From Burkholderiales bacterium (GTDB lineage Bacteria > Pseudomonadota > Gammaproteobacteria > Burkholderiales > Burkholderiaceae_C), in the NCBI GenBank assembly GCA_028868825.1, contig JAGWTU010000055.1, positions 1-35,595 on the forward strand: 35,595 nucleotides of DNA, given 5' to 3'. The first letter of the stretch is position 1; the number at the start of each line of letters is the position of its first letter. Positions 7,468 through 15,131 of this stretch are shown one piece after another. Both the position numbers and the translations under genes were made by a program. The notes under the pieces were generated by a model. That model saw only the letters and a list, made by a program, of their open reading frames with translations. It searched no databases and was not told where the DNA came from.

Positions 7468-7537
7468 CGTTATCCCGATCCGGCAGCCGTGGCGCGCGCG
7501 CCACCCGGCGCGCCGGATCTGCCGTTTTCGGATAACG
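7468..7537. promoter_or_regulatory. Long inverted repeat with central palindrome between divergent amine dehydrogenase and DUF1329 genes
   Basis: The 19-base arm CGTTATCCCGATCCGGCAG (7468-7486) is matched in inverse orientation by CTGCCGTTTTCGGATAACG (7519-7537): 14 of 19 positions pair, with a mismatched five-base centre. Arm centres are 51 bases apart, about five helical turns. Between them lies a perfect 16-base palindrome GTGGCGCGCGCGCCAC (7489-7504). The region separates two divergent operons and is the best candidate in the window for a shared operator. The binding protein is unknown; the nearby LuxR (14285) or AraC (2530) products are candidates. Confidence 0.6.
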
Positions 7538-7565
7538 ACGCCGCGGGCCCGCCTCTACGCTTCGC

Positions 7566-7591
7566 GGCCAGCGATCGATGATCCGCTGGCC
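7566..7591 (+). promoter_or_regulatory. Perfect 8-bp stem-loop upstream of the DUF1329 gene
   Basis: GGCCAGCG (7566-7573) pairs with CGCTGGCC (7584-7591) around a ten-base loop. It lies 52 bases before the ATG at 7644, so it could be a leader hairpin of the DUF1329 transcript or an operator half-site pair. Confidence 0.4.
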
Positions 7592-7643
7592 GTCCGGCCC
7601 CTCGTCGATCGCGCCGCTCCGCATCGATCCAGTAGGTGAAACC

Positions 7644-9035
7644 ATGAAGCATCCCGCAACCCTCCTTGCCGCGCGCACCCTGCTGTGCACCGCCATGGCC
7701 CTGGCCGTCGGCGGGCCGGCGCTGGCCGCCGACGCCTCCCGGCTCGGCGCCGACCTCACCCCCGCCGGGGGCGAGAAGGCCGGCAACAAGGACGGCACCA
7801 TCCCCGCCTGGACGGGCAACGAGTCGCAGGAAAGCGGCTGGTCGTACGGCAAGCTGCGCCAGGATCACTTCAAGTACAAGTCGGACAAGCCGCTGTTCTC
7901 GATCGACGCGGCCAACGCCGACAAGTACGCCGACAAGCTCACGCCGGGCGAGCTCGCCATGCTCAAGCAGCTCAAGGGCTACCGCATGGACGTCTACCCG
8001 TCGCGGCGCACCTGCGGCGTGCCCGACTTCGTAGCCGCCAACACGAAGAAGAACGTCGGCTTCGCGAAGATCGGCGCCGACGGCTGGAGCCTCAAGGAAG
8101 CCTGGGTGCCGGGCTATCCCTTCCCCTTCCCCGACAACGGCACGCAGGCGATGTGGAACGCCAAGATGCGCTACCGCGGCGTCGGCGTCGACTACAAGAA
8201 CGTCGTGACCTCGGTCTCGCCGCGCCGCGGCAGCACCGAGTGGATCCGCGCCGGCCAGGAGTTCACGGCCTTCATGCCCTGGGCCGAGAAGGGATCGACG
8301 CTGCTGTCCAAGCTGCCGCAGGTCGAGTACTACGCCTACTTCGCCTACAACTCGCCGGCCGCCCTCGCCGGCCAGGCGCTGGCCATCACCTATTTCCTCG
8401 ACCAGCCGGGCAGCGAGACCTTCTACTACTTCCCCGGCCAGCGCCGCGTGCGGCGCATGCCCACCTACGCCTACGACGCGCCGCAGATCGGCATGGAGAA
8501 CCAGTACACGCTCGACGAGCCGTTCGTGTTCAACGGCACGATCGACCGCTTCGACTGGAAACTGCTGGGCAAGAAGGAGATGTACGTGCCGTACAACTCG
8601 TTCGGCGCCTACGACTTCAAGACCAAGTTCGAGGACATCGCGCACGACGACTACATCGTGCCCAGCCATCGCCGCTACGAGCTGCACCGCGTCTGGGTCG
8701 TCGAGGCGACGGTCAAGCAGGGCATGCGCCACACCGCGCCCAAGCGCCTGTTCTATCTCGACGAGGACAGCTGGAACCTGTTGCTGGCCGACGACTACGA
8801 CGCGCAGGGCAAGCTGTTCAAGGTGCGCCAGGGCTTCAACATCCCGGTCTACGAGACCGGCACCTGCGACGTCTCGGCCTTCGACGAGCACAACCTGACC
8901 GAAGGCCGCTACGTGTTCGACATGCATGCCGCCGGCACCGGCAGCGACGTGCATTGGCTGACCGAAGGCAAGGGAGCGCGCTTCAAGGCGGCGTTCTACA
9001 CCTCGGACAATCTGCGCGCGATCAGCGACCGCTGA
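7644..9035 (+). CDS. DUF1329 periplasmic/outer-membrane protein (LolA/LolB-like fold)
   Basis: 463 residues from ATG 7644, which opens a clean signal peptide (MKHPATLLAARTLLC to ALAADAS, cut near residue 24). Longer in-frame starts only add a charged leader. The typical DUF1329 features are present: SRLGADLTPAGGEKAGNKDGTIPAW at the N-terminus, the YRMDVYPSRRTC block, the YYFPGQRRVRRMP loop, PQIGMENQYTLDE, and RYELHRVWVVEAT near the C-terminus. The family is distantly related to LolA/LolB-type lipid-binding folds. It is always exported and often paired with DUF1302 barrels, as here (next gene after 44 bases). A role in moving a hydrophobic molecule across the periplasm is inferred. A paralogue lies at 26373-27779. 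Confidence 0.85.
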   Translation: MKHPATLLAARTLLCTAMALAVGGPALAADASRLGADLTPAGGEKAGNKDGTIPAWTGNESQESGWSYGKLRQDHFKYKSDKPLFSIDAANADKYADKLTPGELAMLKQLKGYRMDVYPSRRTCGVPDFVAANTKKNVGFAKIGADGWSLKEAWVPGYPFPFPDNGTQAMWNAKMRYRGVGVDYKNVVTSVSPRRGSTEWIRAGQEFTAFMPWAEKGSTLLSKLPQVEYYAYFAYNSPAALAGQALAITYFLDQPGSETFYYFPGQRRVRRMPTYAYDAPQIGMENQYTLDEPFVFNGTIDRFDWKLLGKKEMYVPYNSFGAYDFKTKFEDIAHDDYIVPSHRRYELHRVWVVEATVKQGMRHTAPKRLFYLDEDSWNLLLADDYDAQGKLFKVRQGFNIPVYETGTCDVSAFDEHNLTEGRYVFDMHAAGTGSDVHWLTEGKGARFKAAFYTSDNLRAISDR

Positions 9036-9079
9036 CCGGGGCGCCCCCACAAGAACTTGAACCCCAACGGAGAGCGCAA

Positions 9080-10732
9080 ATGAACCCCACAAGAGACGCC
9101 ATCAAGCCGGCCCTGCTGCTGGCCCTGACCCTCGGCGCAGGTACCGCGCAGGCCTTCACGTTCGAGGGCGGCGGCATCCGCGGCAATTTCGACTCGACCG
9201 TGTCGGCAGGACTGGGCATGCGCACCAAGTCCCCGGATTGCGCGCTCGTCACCGACGGCGCGACGGGCTCGAATGCACCGGCCGGCTGCCTGGCGCCGAC
9301 CTCGGCGCTCGGCGACCAGGGCGACCTGAACTACGGCAAGCACGATCTGTTCACCGAATACCTCAAGGGCAACCACGAACTACTGTTGAAGCTGCCGGCC
9401 GAATTCACGTTCCTGGGTCGCGTCAACTGGGTCGCCGACGCAGCGTCGACGCACACGACGGGCATCACCAGCGCCACCAGCCCGCCGCCGCCCGACGTCA
9501 CTGGCGGCCTCACCGAGGCGGCGCGCAAGGACCTCAGGTTCAAGGCGCGGCTGCTCGATTTCTGGGTCAGCAAGAGCTTCCAGGTCGGCGACCAGCAGGG
9601 CCGAGTGCGCGTCGGCAACCAGGTCATCAGCTGGGGCGAGAGCCTGTTCCTGCCGGGTGGCATCAACAGCACCAATGCGATGGACATCATGCGGCTGTCG
9701 CAGCCCGGGACCCAGCTCAAGGAGGTCTTTCTGCCGGCGCCCATCGTCAGCGTCAGCTCCGGACTGGGCCACGGCCTGAATGCCGAGGCCTATGTGCAGA
9801 CGATGTGGAACGCGAGCTATTTCGCGCCCACCGGCGGCTACTGGTCGGTCGTCAACGGCCTGGGCAAGGGCCACGACACCTACGGCCTGGCCGAGGTGCA
9901 TCCGCGCAACGGCGGTCAATGGGGCCTCGGGCTGCGCTACCAGCCCGAGGGCACGCAGCTGAACCTGGGCGCCTATGCGATGTCGTACCACGACAAGACG
10001 CCGAACTTCAGCGTCAACATCAACAACACCGGCGCCGTCGGCTGGACCTACGCGCAGGACCGCCGGCTCTACGGCATCAGCGCCAACTTCCCCGTCGGCG
10101 ACTGGGCCATCGGCACCGAGCTGTCGTACCGCCCGAAGGACGCCGTGGCGCTGAACGTGGCGGCCAGCGGCTGCAGTTCTCAGAACGGCAACTGCTGGGT
10201 CGACGAGCACCGCTTCCAGTGGCACCTGACCGGCATCCTGAGCCTGACGCCGAGCACCGGCGACGGCCTGCTGCACCTGCTGGGTGCCGACACCGCGACG
10301 CTGCTGGCCGAGGCCGTCGTCATCAGCTATCCGAACATGAAGCAGAGCTACGGCGGCGATCCGGTCTCGGCCGGCGGCTGGGGCTGGGGCCAGGCGACCG
10401 ACCCCAACGGCACGCCGGTGCCGGTGGGCACGCGGAACTCCTCGGGCTTCAACTTCGACTTCAGCTGGGTCTACGACGGCACGCTGCTGCCGGGCTGGCA
10501 GGTGGTGCCGGAGGTCTATTACTTCCGCGCCCTCTCGGGCCGCACGCCCAACGCGTCGGCGCTGTTCATGCAGGGCGCGAGTTCGGCGAACTTCGTCGTC
10601 AGCTTCATCCAGAATCCGGCGTCCTGGCAGTTCGCCCTGAACTACACGATGTTCTGGGGCGGCGCGACCTCGTTCGACCAGCCGTATCGCGATCGCAACT
10701 TCGTCGGCGCCGTGCTCTCGCGCAACTTCTGA
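9080..10732 (+). CDS. DUF1302 outer-membrane beta-barrel protein
   Basis: 550 residues with a signal peptide ending around GTAQAFTFE, an ATG at 9080 preceded by CGGAGAG, and a C-terminal aromatic residue (LSRNF) typical of barrel proteins inserted by the Bam machine. The body alternates polar and hydrophobic residues as in transmembrane strands. It carries the DUF1302 signatures RVGNQVISWGES and FLPGGINSTNAMD, as well as EAYVQTMWN. DUF1302 members co-occur with DUF1329 and RND exporters in Pseudomonas and Burkholderiales loci for hydrophobic substrates. The protein would be the outer-membrane component of the system. The transported compound cannot be deduced. Confidence 0.85.
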   Translation: MNPTRDAIKPALLLALTLGAGTAQAFTFEGGGIRGNFDSTVSAGLGMRTKSPDCALVTDGATGSNAPAGCLAPTSALGDQGDLNYGKHDLFTEYLKGNHELLLKLPAEFTFLGRVNWVADAASTHTTGITSATSPPPPDVTGGLTEAARKDLRFKARLLDFWVSKSFQVGDQQGRVRVGNQVISWGESLFLPGGINSTNAMDIMRLSQPGTQLKEVFLPAPIVSVSSGLGHGLNAEAYVQTMWNASYFAPTGGYWSVVNGLGKGHDTYGLAEVHPRNGGQWGLGLRYQPEGTQLNLGAYAMSYHDKTPNFSVNINNTGAVGWTYAQDRRLYGISANFPVGDWAIGTELSYRPKDAVALNVAASGCSSQNGNCWVDEHRFQWHLTGILSLTPSTGDGLLHLLGADTATLLAEAVVISYPNMKQSYGGDPVSAGGWGWGQATDPNGTPVPVGTRNSSGFNFDFSWVYDGTLLPGWQVVPEVYYFRALSGRTPNASALFMQGASSANFVVSFIQNPASWQFALNYTMFWGGATSFDQPYRDRNFVGAVLSRNF

Positions 10733-10759
10733 GCGGGCTCTCCTCCCCCCCCAGCCCGC
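10733..10759 (+). promoter_or_regulatory. Intercistronic stem-loop between barrel and RND genes
   Basis: GCGGGCT (10733-10739), overlapping the last base region of the barrel stop, pairs with AGCCCGC (10753-10759). The loop contains a run of eight C. The hairpin lies 19 bases before the RND start and may stabilise the upstream message or set the ratio of barrel to transporter. There is no U-tract. Confidence 0.4.
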
Positions 10760-10778
10760 ATCGGCAGCCGAGACTCCC

Positions 10779-13178
10779 ATGACACCGACACCCGAAGCGC
10801 CGTCTGCCGCAATCTCCTGGCCCTTGCGCGCCCTGCAAGGGCTGGAGAACGTCCTCTTCCGTCGCCGCGGCCTCGTGCTGGGCGCGCTGGCGGTCCTGAC
10901 GGCGGTGATGGGCTGGTTCGCCGTCCAGCTGCGCATGGACGCCGGTTTCGAGAAGCAGTTGCCGGTGGGCCACGAGTACATCGAGACCTTCAGGAAGTAC
11001 CGCGATGACCTGTTCGGCGCCAACCGGCTCACCGTCGTCGTGCGCCCGCGCGACGGCAAGCTGTGGACGAAGTCGAGCCTGACCCGGCTCTTCGACGTCA
11101 CGCAGGCGGTGATGTTCCTGCCCAACGTCTCGCGCGGCAGCGTGCAGTCGCTGTGGACGCCGAACTCGTTCGTCAACGAGATCACCGAGGAGGGCTTCCG
11201 CGCCGACCCGATCATCCCCGGCACCGTCACGACCGACAGCCTGACGAGCGACGAGATCGCCACCATCGCGCGCACGACGGCGCTCGGCGGCTATGTCGGC
11301 ACGCTCGTCGCGCGCGACCAGAGCAGCGCGATGATCACCGCCGAGCTCAACGAATACGACCAGCAGGGCGTGCACATCGACTACGTGGCCTACAACCACG
11401 TGCTCGAAACGCAGCTGCGCGCCAAGTTCGAGGACAAGGACTTCGAGATCCAGATCATCGGCTTCGCCAAGCAGATCGGCGACATCGCCGACGGCGCCTC
11501 GGCGGTGCTCGAGTTCTGCCTGATGGCGCTGGCGCTGACGGCGATCGCCGTCTACTGGTATTGCCATTCGCTGCGCTTCACGATGCTGGCGGTGGGCTGC
11601 TCGCTGGTCTCGCTGGTCTGGCAGTTCGGCACGCTGCGGCTGCTCGGCTTCGGGCTCGACCCGCTGGGCGTGCTCGTGCCCTTCCTGGTGTTCGCGATCG
11701 GCGTCTCGCACGGCGTGCAGCAGATCAACTTCATCGTGCGCGAGATCTCGCACGGCAAGACCACGGCGCAGGCGGCGCGCGCGAGCTTCAGCGGCCTGCT
11801 GATCCCCGGCACGCTGGCGCTGGTGACGGCCTTCGTCTCGTTCATGACGCTGCTGCTGATCCCGATCCCGATGGTGCGCGAGCTGGCGATCACGGCCTCG
11901 CTCGGCGTGGCCTACAAGATCGTCACCAACCTCGTGATGCTGCCGCTGGCGGCCTCGTATTTCCACGTCAGCCAGAAATACACGGCGAAGGCCGAGCAGA
12001 AGCGCATCCAGCGCGCCGGCTGGCTGCATTCGCTGGCCCGCGTGGCCGAGCCGCGCGTCGCGCTGGGCGTGCTCGCGGTGGCGGCCGTGATCCTCGTCAC
12101 CGCCGCCTGGCAGAGCCGCGACCGCGTCATCGGCACGCTGCAGGCCGGCGCCCCCGAGCTGCGCGCCGACGCGCGCTTCAACCAGGACGCGGTGGCGATC
12201 GCCACGCATTACGACGCCGGCCTCGACTGGCTCGACGTCGTCTTCGAGGCGCCGCCCGATTCCTGCGACAACGTCGCCATCGGCACCTACCAGGACCGCT
12301 TCGTCTGGGCCATGCAGCCCGTCGAGGGCGTGCTCTCGATCACCTCGTTCTCGACCCAGCTGCGCCAGTACAGCGAGGGCTACAACGAGGGCAATCCGAA
12401 GATGGCCGTGATCCCGATCGACCCCGCCAACTACGCCGCGCTGGCCACCGAGATCAGCCGCGTGCCGGGGACCATGCGCAAGGACTGCAGCATGACGGCC
12501 GTGCACCTGTTCCTGGCCGACCACAAGGCGACGACGATCAACCGCGTCATCGCGGCGGTGAAGGCCTTCCGCACGAGCCAGCCGATGGAAGGCGTGAAGA
12601 TCCGCCTGGCGGCCGGCAACGCCGGCGTGCTCGCCGCCGTCAACGACGAGGTCGAGCGCAGCGAGCTGCCGATGATGCTCTACGTCTACGCCGCCATCGT
12701 GCTGCTGGTGTTCGCCGCCTACCGCGATCTGCGCGCCGTGCTCGCCTGCTGCCTGCCGCTGACGATAGGCACCTTCATCGGCTACTGGTTCATGAAGGAG
12801 CTCGAGATCGGCCTCACGGTGGCGACGCTGCCGGTGATGGTGCTGGCCGTGGGCATCGGCGTCGACTACGCCTTCTACATCTACAACCGGCTGCAGCTGC
12901 ACCTGGCCCATGGCCAGGGCATCGTCAAGGCGCTCGAGCATTCGATCCTCGAGGTCGGCACGGCGACGATCTTCACCGCCATCACGCTGGCCGTGGGCGT
13001 CGCGACCTGGTCGTTCTCGGCGCTGAAGTTCCAGGCCGACATGGGCAAGCTGCTGGCCTTCATGTTCATGGTCAACATGATCATGGCGATGACGGTGCTG
13101 CCCGCCTTCGCGGTCTGGCTCGAACGTCTGTTCCCGCGCCGCACACCGGTCCGCGCGCCCGGTCTGCTGAGCCACTGA
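10779..13178 (+). CDS. RND/MMPL-family inner-membrane transporter
   Basis: 799 residues. One membrane helix follows a short cytoplasmic N-terminus (RRGLVLGALAVLTAVMGWF, about 28-47). A periplasmic domain of about 190 residues follows, then a cluster of five helices (about 245-400), a second periplasmic domain and a final five-helix cluster (about 630-790). Signature membrane segments are FAIGVSHGVQQINF (about 305-318) and VGIGVDYAFYIYNR (about 691-704), the symmetric acidic/His positions expected for proton-coupled MMPL/HpnN-like exporters. At this size it lacks the large docking domains of AcrB-type pumps. It lies between the DUF1302 and YCF48 genes, which supports a role in exporting or extracting lipids or other hydrophobic molecules. 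Confidence 0.87.
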   Translation: MTPTPEAPSAAISWPLRALQGLENVLFRRRGLVLGALAVLTAVMGWFAVQLRMDAGFEKQLPVGHEYIETFRKYRDDLFGANRLTVVVRPRDGKLWTKSSLTRLFDVTQAVMFLPNVSRGSVQSLWTPNSFVNEITEEGFRADPIIPGTVTTDSLTSDEIATIARTTALGGYVGTLVARDQSSAMITAELNEYDQQGVHIDYVAYNHVLETQLRAKFEDKDFEIQIIGFAKQIGDIADGASAVLEFCLMALALTAIAVYWYCHSLRFTMLAVGCSLVSLVWQFGTLRLLGFGLDPLGVLVPFLVFAIGVSHGVQQINFIVREISHGKTTAQAARASFSGLLIPGTLALVTAFVSFMTLLLIPIPMVRELAITASLGVAYKIVTNLVMLPLAASYFHVSQKYTAKAEQKRIQRAGWLHSLARVAEPRVALGVLAVAAVILVTAAWQSRDRVIGTLQAGAPELRADARFNQDAVAIATHYDAGLDWLDVVFEAPPDSCDNVAIGTYQDRFVWAMQPVEGVLSITSFSTQLRQYSEGYNEGNPKMAVIPIDPANYAALATEISRVPGTMRKDCSMTAVHLFLADHKATTINRVIAAVKAFRTSQPMEGVKIRLAAGNAGVLAAVNDEVERSELPMMLYVYAAIVLLVFAAYRDLRAVLACCLPLTIGTFIGYWFMKELEIGLTVATLPVMVLAVGIGVDYAFYIYNRLQLHLAHGQGIVKALEHSILEVGTATIFTAITLAVGVATWSFSALKFQADMGKLLAFMFMVNMIMAMTVLPAFAVWLERLFPRRTPVRAPGLLSH

Positions 13179-13188
13179 AGGGGCCGAC

Positions 13189-14193
13189 ATGCGTATCTCC
13201 ACACGCGCTGCCATCGCGGCCCTCTCAGCGCTCACCGCCCTCACCCTCTACGGCGTCTGCGGCGCCGCGGCCTTTGCGGCCGCTGCCGACGCACCCAAGC
13301 CGCTGCAGCCGACGCCGGCCGCGGCGTCGACCATCGCCGGCCAGGCCATGGTGCTGGGCGCGGCGCGGGCCGGCAGCCGCATCGTCTCGGTCGGCGACCA
13401 GGGCATCGTGATGCTCTCCGACGACCAGGGCAAGACCTTCCGTCAGGCCCGCTCGGTGCCCGTCAGCTCGACGCTCACGGCGGTCTCGTTCGCCGACGCG
13501 AAGCATGGCTGGGCCGTCGGCCATTGGGGCGCCATCCTGGCGACGGCCGACGGCGGCGAGACCTGGCAGATCCAGCGCCTGGCCACGGCGCAGGACCGGC
13601 CGCTGTTCGCCGTGCAGTTCTTCGACGCCGAGCATGGCGTCGCCGTCGGCCTGTGGTCGCTGATCCTGACGACCGACGACGGCGGCAAGACCTGGGCCGA
13701 GCAGAAAGTGGCGCCGCCGGCCGGCTCGACGAAGGCCGACGCGAACCTGCTCGGCCTGTTCGCCGACGCCAAGGGCCGCGTCTACGCCAGCGCCGAACGC
13801 GGCCTCGTGCTGCGCTCCGACGACCGCGGCCACAGCTGGGAGTACCTGGCCACCGGCTACAAGGGTTCGTTCTGGAGCGGCATCGCGCTGCCCGACGGCA
13901 CGCTCGTCGTCGGCGGCCAGCGCGGCACCGTCTACCGCAGCGCCGACGACGGCAAGACCTGGGCGCCGGCGGCGCTGGACAGCAAGAACTCGGTCACCGG
14001 CTTCGCCGCCGCCGGCAGCGAACTGCTGCTCGTCGGGCTCGAAGGGCTGCGCGCGCTGAGCAAGGACGACGGCCAGCATTTCAGCGTCACGCTGCGACCC
14101 GACCGCGAATCGCTGACCGCCGCGCTGCCGGGCGCGCCCGGCGCCTGGCTGCTGTGGTCGCGCCGCGGCTTCATTGCCGACGTGCCGCGCTGA
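13189..14193 (+). CDS. YCF48/BNR-repeat beta-propeller protein, exported
   Basis: 334 residues beginning 10 bases after the RND stop, with AGGGG upstream of the ATG. The signal peptide runs to about AAAFAAAADA. The body contains repeated Asp-box motifs: SDDQGKTF, ADGGETW, TDDGGKTW, SDDRGHSW, SADDGKTW and KDDGQHF, each followed by a strand pattern like GWAVGHWGAIL. This is the photosystem-assembly Ycf48/BNR-like propeller. In proteobacteria such genes accompany RND/MMPL transporters with DUF1302 and DUF1329. The protein probably acts as a periplasmic adaptor or assembly factor for the transport complex. The link with photosystem II is only one of fold. Confidence 0.85.
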   Translation: MRISTRAAIAALSALTALTLYGVCGAAAFAAAADAPKPLQPTPAAASTIAGQAMVLGAARAGSRIVSVGDQGIVMLSDDQGKTFRQARSVPVSSTLTAVSFADAKHGWAVGHWGAILATADGGETWQIQRLATAQDRPLFAVQFFDAEHGVAVGLWSLILTTDDGGKTWAEQKVAPPAGSTKADANLLGLFADAKGRVYASAERGLVLRSDDRGHSWEYLATGYKGSFWSGIALPDGTLVVGGQRGTVYRSADDGKTWAPAALDSKNSVTGFAAAGSELLLVGLEGLRALSKDDGQHFSVTLRPDRESLTAALPGAPGAWLLWSRRGFIADVPR

Positions 14194-14213
14194 GCGGCCT
14201 CGGCGCAGGGCAC

Positions 14214-14229
14214 CGGCGCGCCCGCGCCG
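14214..14229 (+). terminator. GC-rich hairpin after the transport operon
   Basis: CGGCGCG (14214-14220) and CGCGCCG (14223-14229) form an inverted repeat 21 bases after the YCF48 stop. The stem is strong but followed by ATAATCG rather than a U-tract, so it is at most a weak terminator in front of the LuxR gene. Confidence 0.35.
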
Positions 14230-14284
14230 ATAATCGCGGCGTGGCGGCATGCCCGCGCGACGTCGATGCGGCGCGCGGCCGGCG

Positions 14285-15124
14285 ATGAACGACGACGACA
14301 TACTGCAAGTCCAGCGCGTCCTGCGCAGGCGCTTGTTCGAGGGCGAATCGGCCATCCGCTGGCGGCCCGGGCGCGAGCTTGCGGCGCAGTTGCTGCTGTA
14401 CCTCGACGATCCGCAGACCTGCTGGCGCTTGACGGCCGAGTGGCTGCGCGAACTGCTCGACGCCGATCGCGTCGACGGCGGCTACGGCGGCTACCTCGGC
14501 GCCGGCGGCACGGTGCGCGACTATGTCGCGCTGGCCGAGGCGCAACGCGAGTCGATGCGCCTGCCCTCGGTGCTGGGCCTGCGTTTCGACGCCACCGATC
14601 CCGGCCTGCGTTCGGTGTGGAACGACGTCGAGGCCGCCGCCATCACCAACGTGACGCAGGAGCGCGGCATGACCGCCGGCATGCGCGGCGCGCTGACCTC
14701 GCTGGGCACCGCGGCCAAGCTGGCGCTGCCGCTGAGCGACGGCCAGCGGCCCATCGGCTTGATCTGCGCCGACTGGCACGACGCGGCACCGCGCTGGAAT
14801 CCGGCGCTGTGCAACGAACTCGGCGGACTCGCGCGCGACGCGCTGGGGCCGCTGTTCGCCGCCGCCGCGCCTTGGTCGCCCGACACCGGCCGCACGGCGC
14901 TGCTGGCCACCGACGCGGTGCCGGCATCGGGTGAGCTCTCGGTGCTCACGCCGGCCGAGCTGAAGGTGGCGCGGCTGGTGGCCACGGGCATGAGCTACAA
15001 GGAAGTGGCGCGCCGCCTCGACCGCTCGCTGTCGACCGTCGACCACCAGTTGCGCAGCATCCGCGACAAGCTCGGCGCGCGCTCGACGGCGCGGCTCGTG
15101 CACCTGCTGCACGCCCTGCTGTAG
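14285..15124 (+). CDS. LuxR-type regulator with GAF-like sensory domain
   Basis: 279 residues from ATG 14285; an in-frame upstream start adds only a basic leader. Residues about 25-190 look like a GAF-type sensing domain with no CheY phosphoacceptor pattern. The C-terminus holds a NarL/LuxR helix-turn-helix: LTPAELKVARLVATGMSYKEVARRLDRSLSTVDHQLRSI then DKLGARSTARLVHLL. The gene follows the DUF1329-DUF1302-RND-YCF48 set in the same direction, 91 bases downstream, and is the natural candidate for controlling it. Regulators of this class next to DUF1302/DUF1329 genes are common. Whether it also acts on the divergent amine dehydrogenase promoter is open. Confidence 0.82.
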   Translation: MNDDDILQVQRVLRRRLFEGESAIRWRPGRELAAQLLLYLDDPQTCWRLTAEWLRELLDADRVDGGYGGYLGAGGTVRDYVALAEAQRESMRLPSVLGLRFDATDPGLRSVWNDVEAAAITNVTQERGMTAGMRGALTSLGTAAKLALPLSDGQRPIGLICADWHDAAPRWNPALCNELGGLARDALGPLFAAAAPWSPDTGRTALLATDAVPASGELSVLTPAELKVARLVATGMSYKEVARRLDRSLSTVDHQLRSIRDKLGARSTARLVHLLHALL

Positions 15125-15131
15125 CGCGCGC

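Noticed and set aside
10605..13244. An 879-codon minus-strand frame opposite the RND gene
   Set aside because: The product is His/Arg/Asp-rich with no domain pattern, typical of antisense reading in high-GC DNA, while the plus strand encodes a clear transporter.
14285..15124. Quorum-sensing LuxR receptor
   Set aside because: No luxI-like synthase gene is in the window and the N-terminal domain looks GAF-like, without recognisable autoinducer-binding residues.
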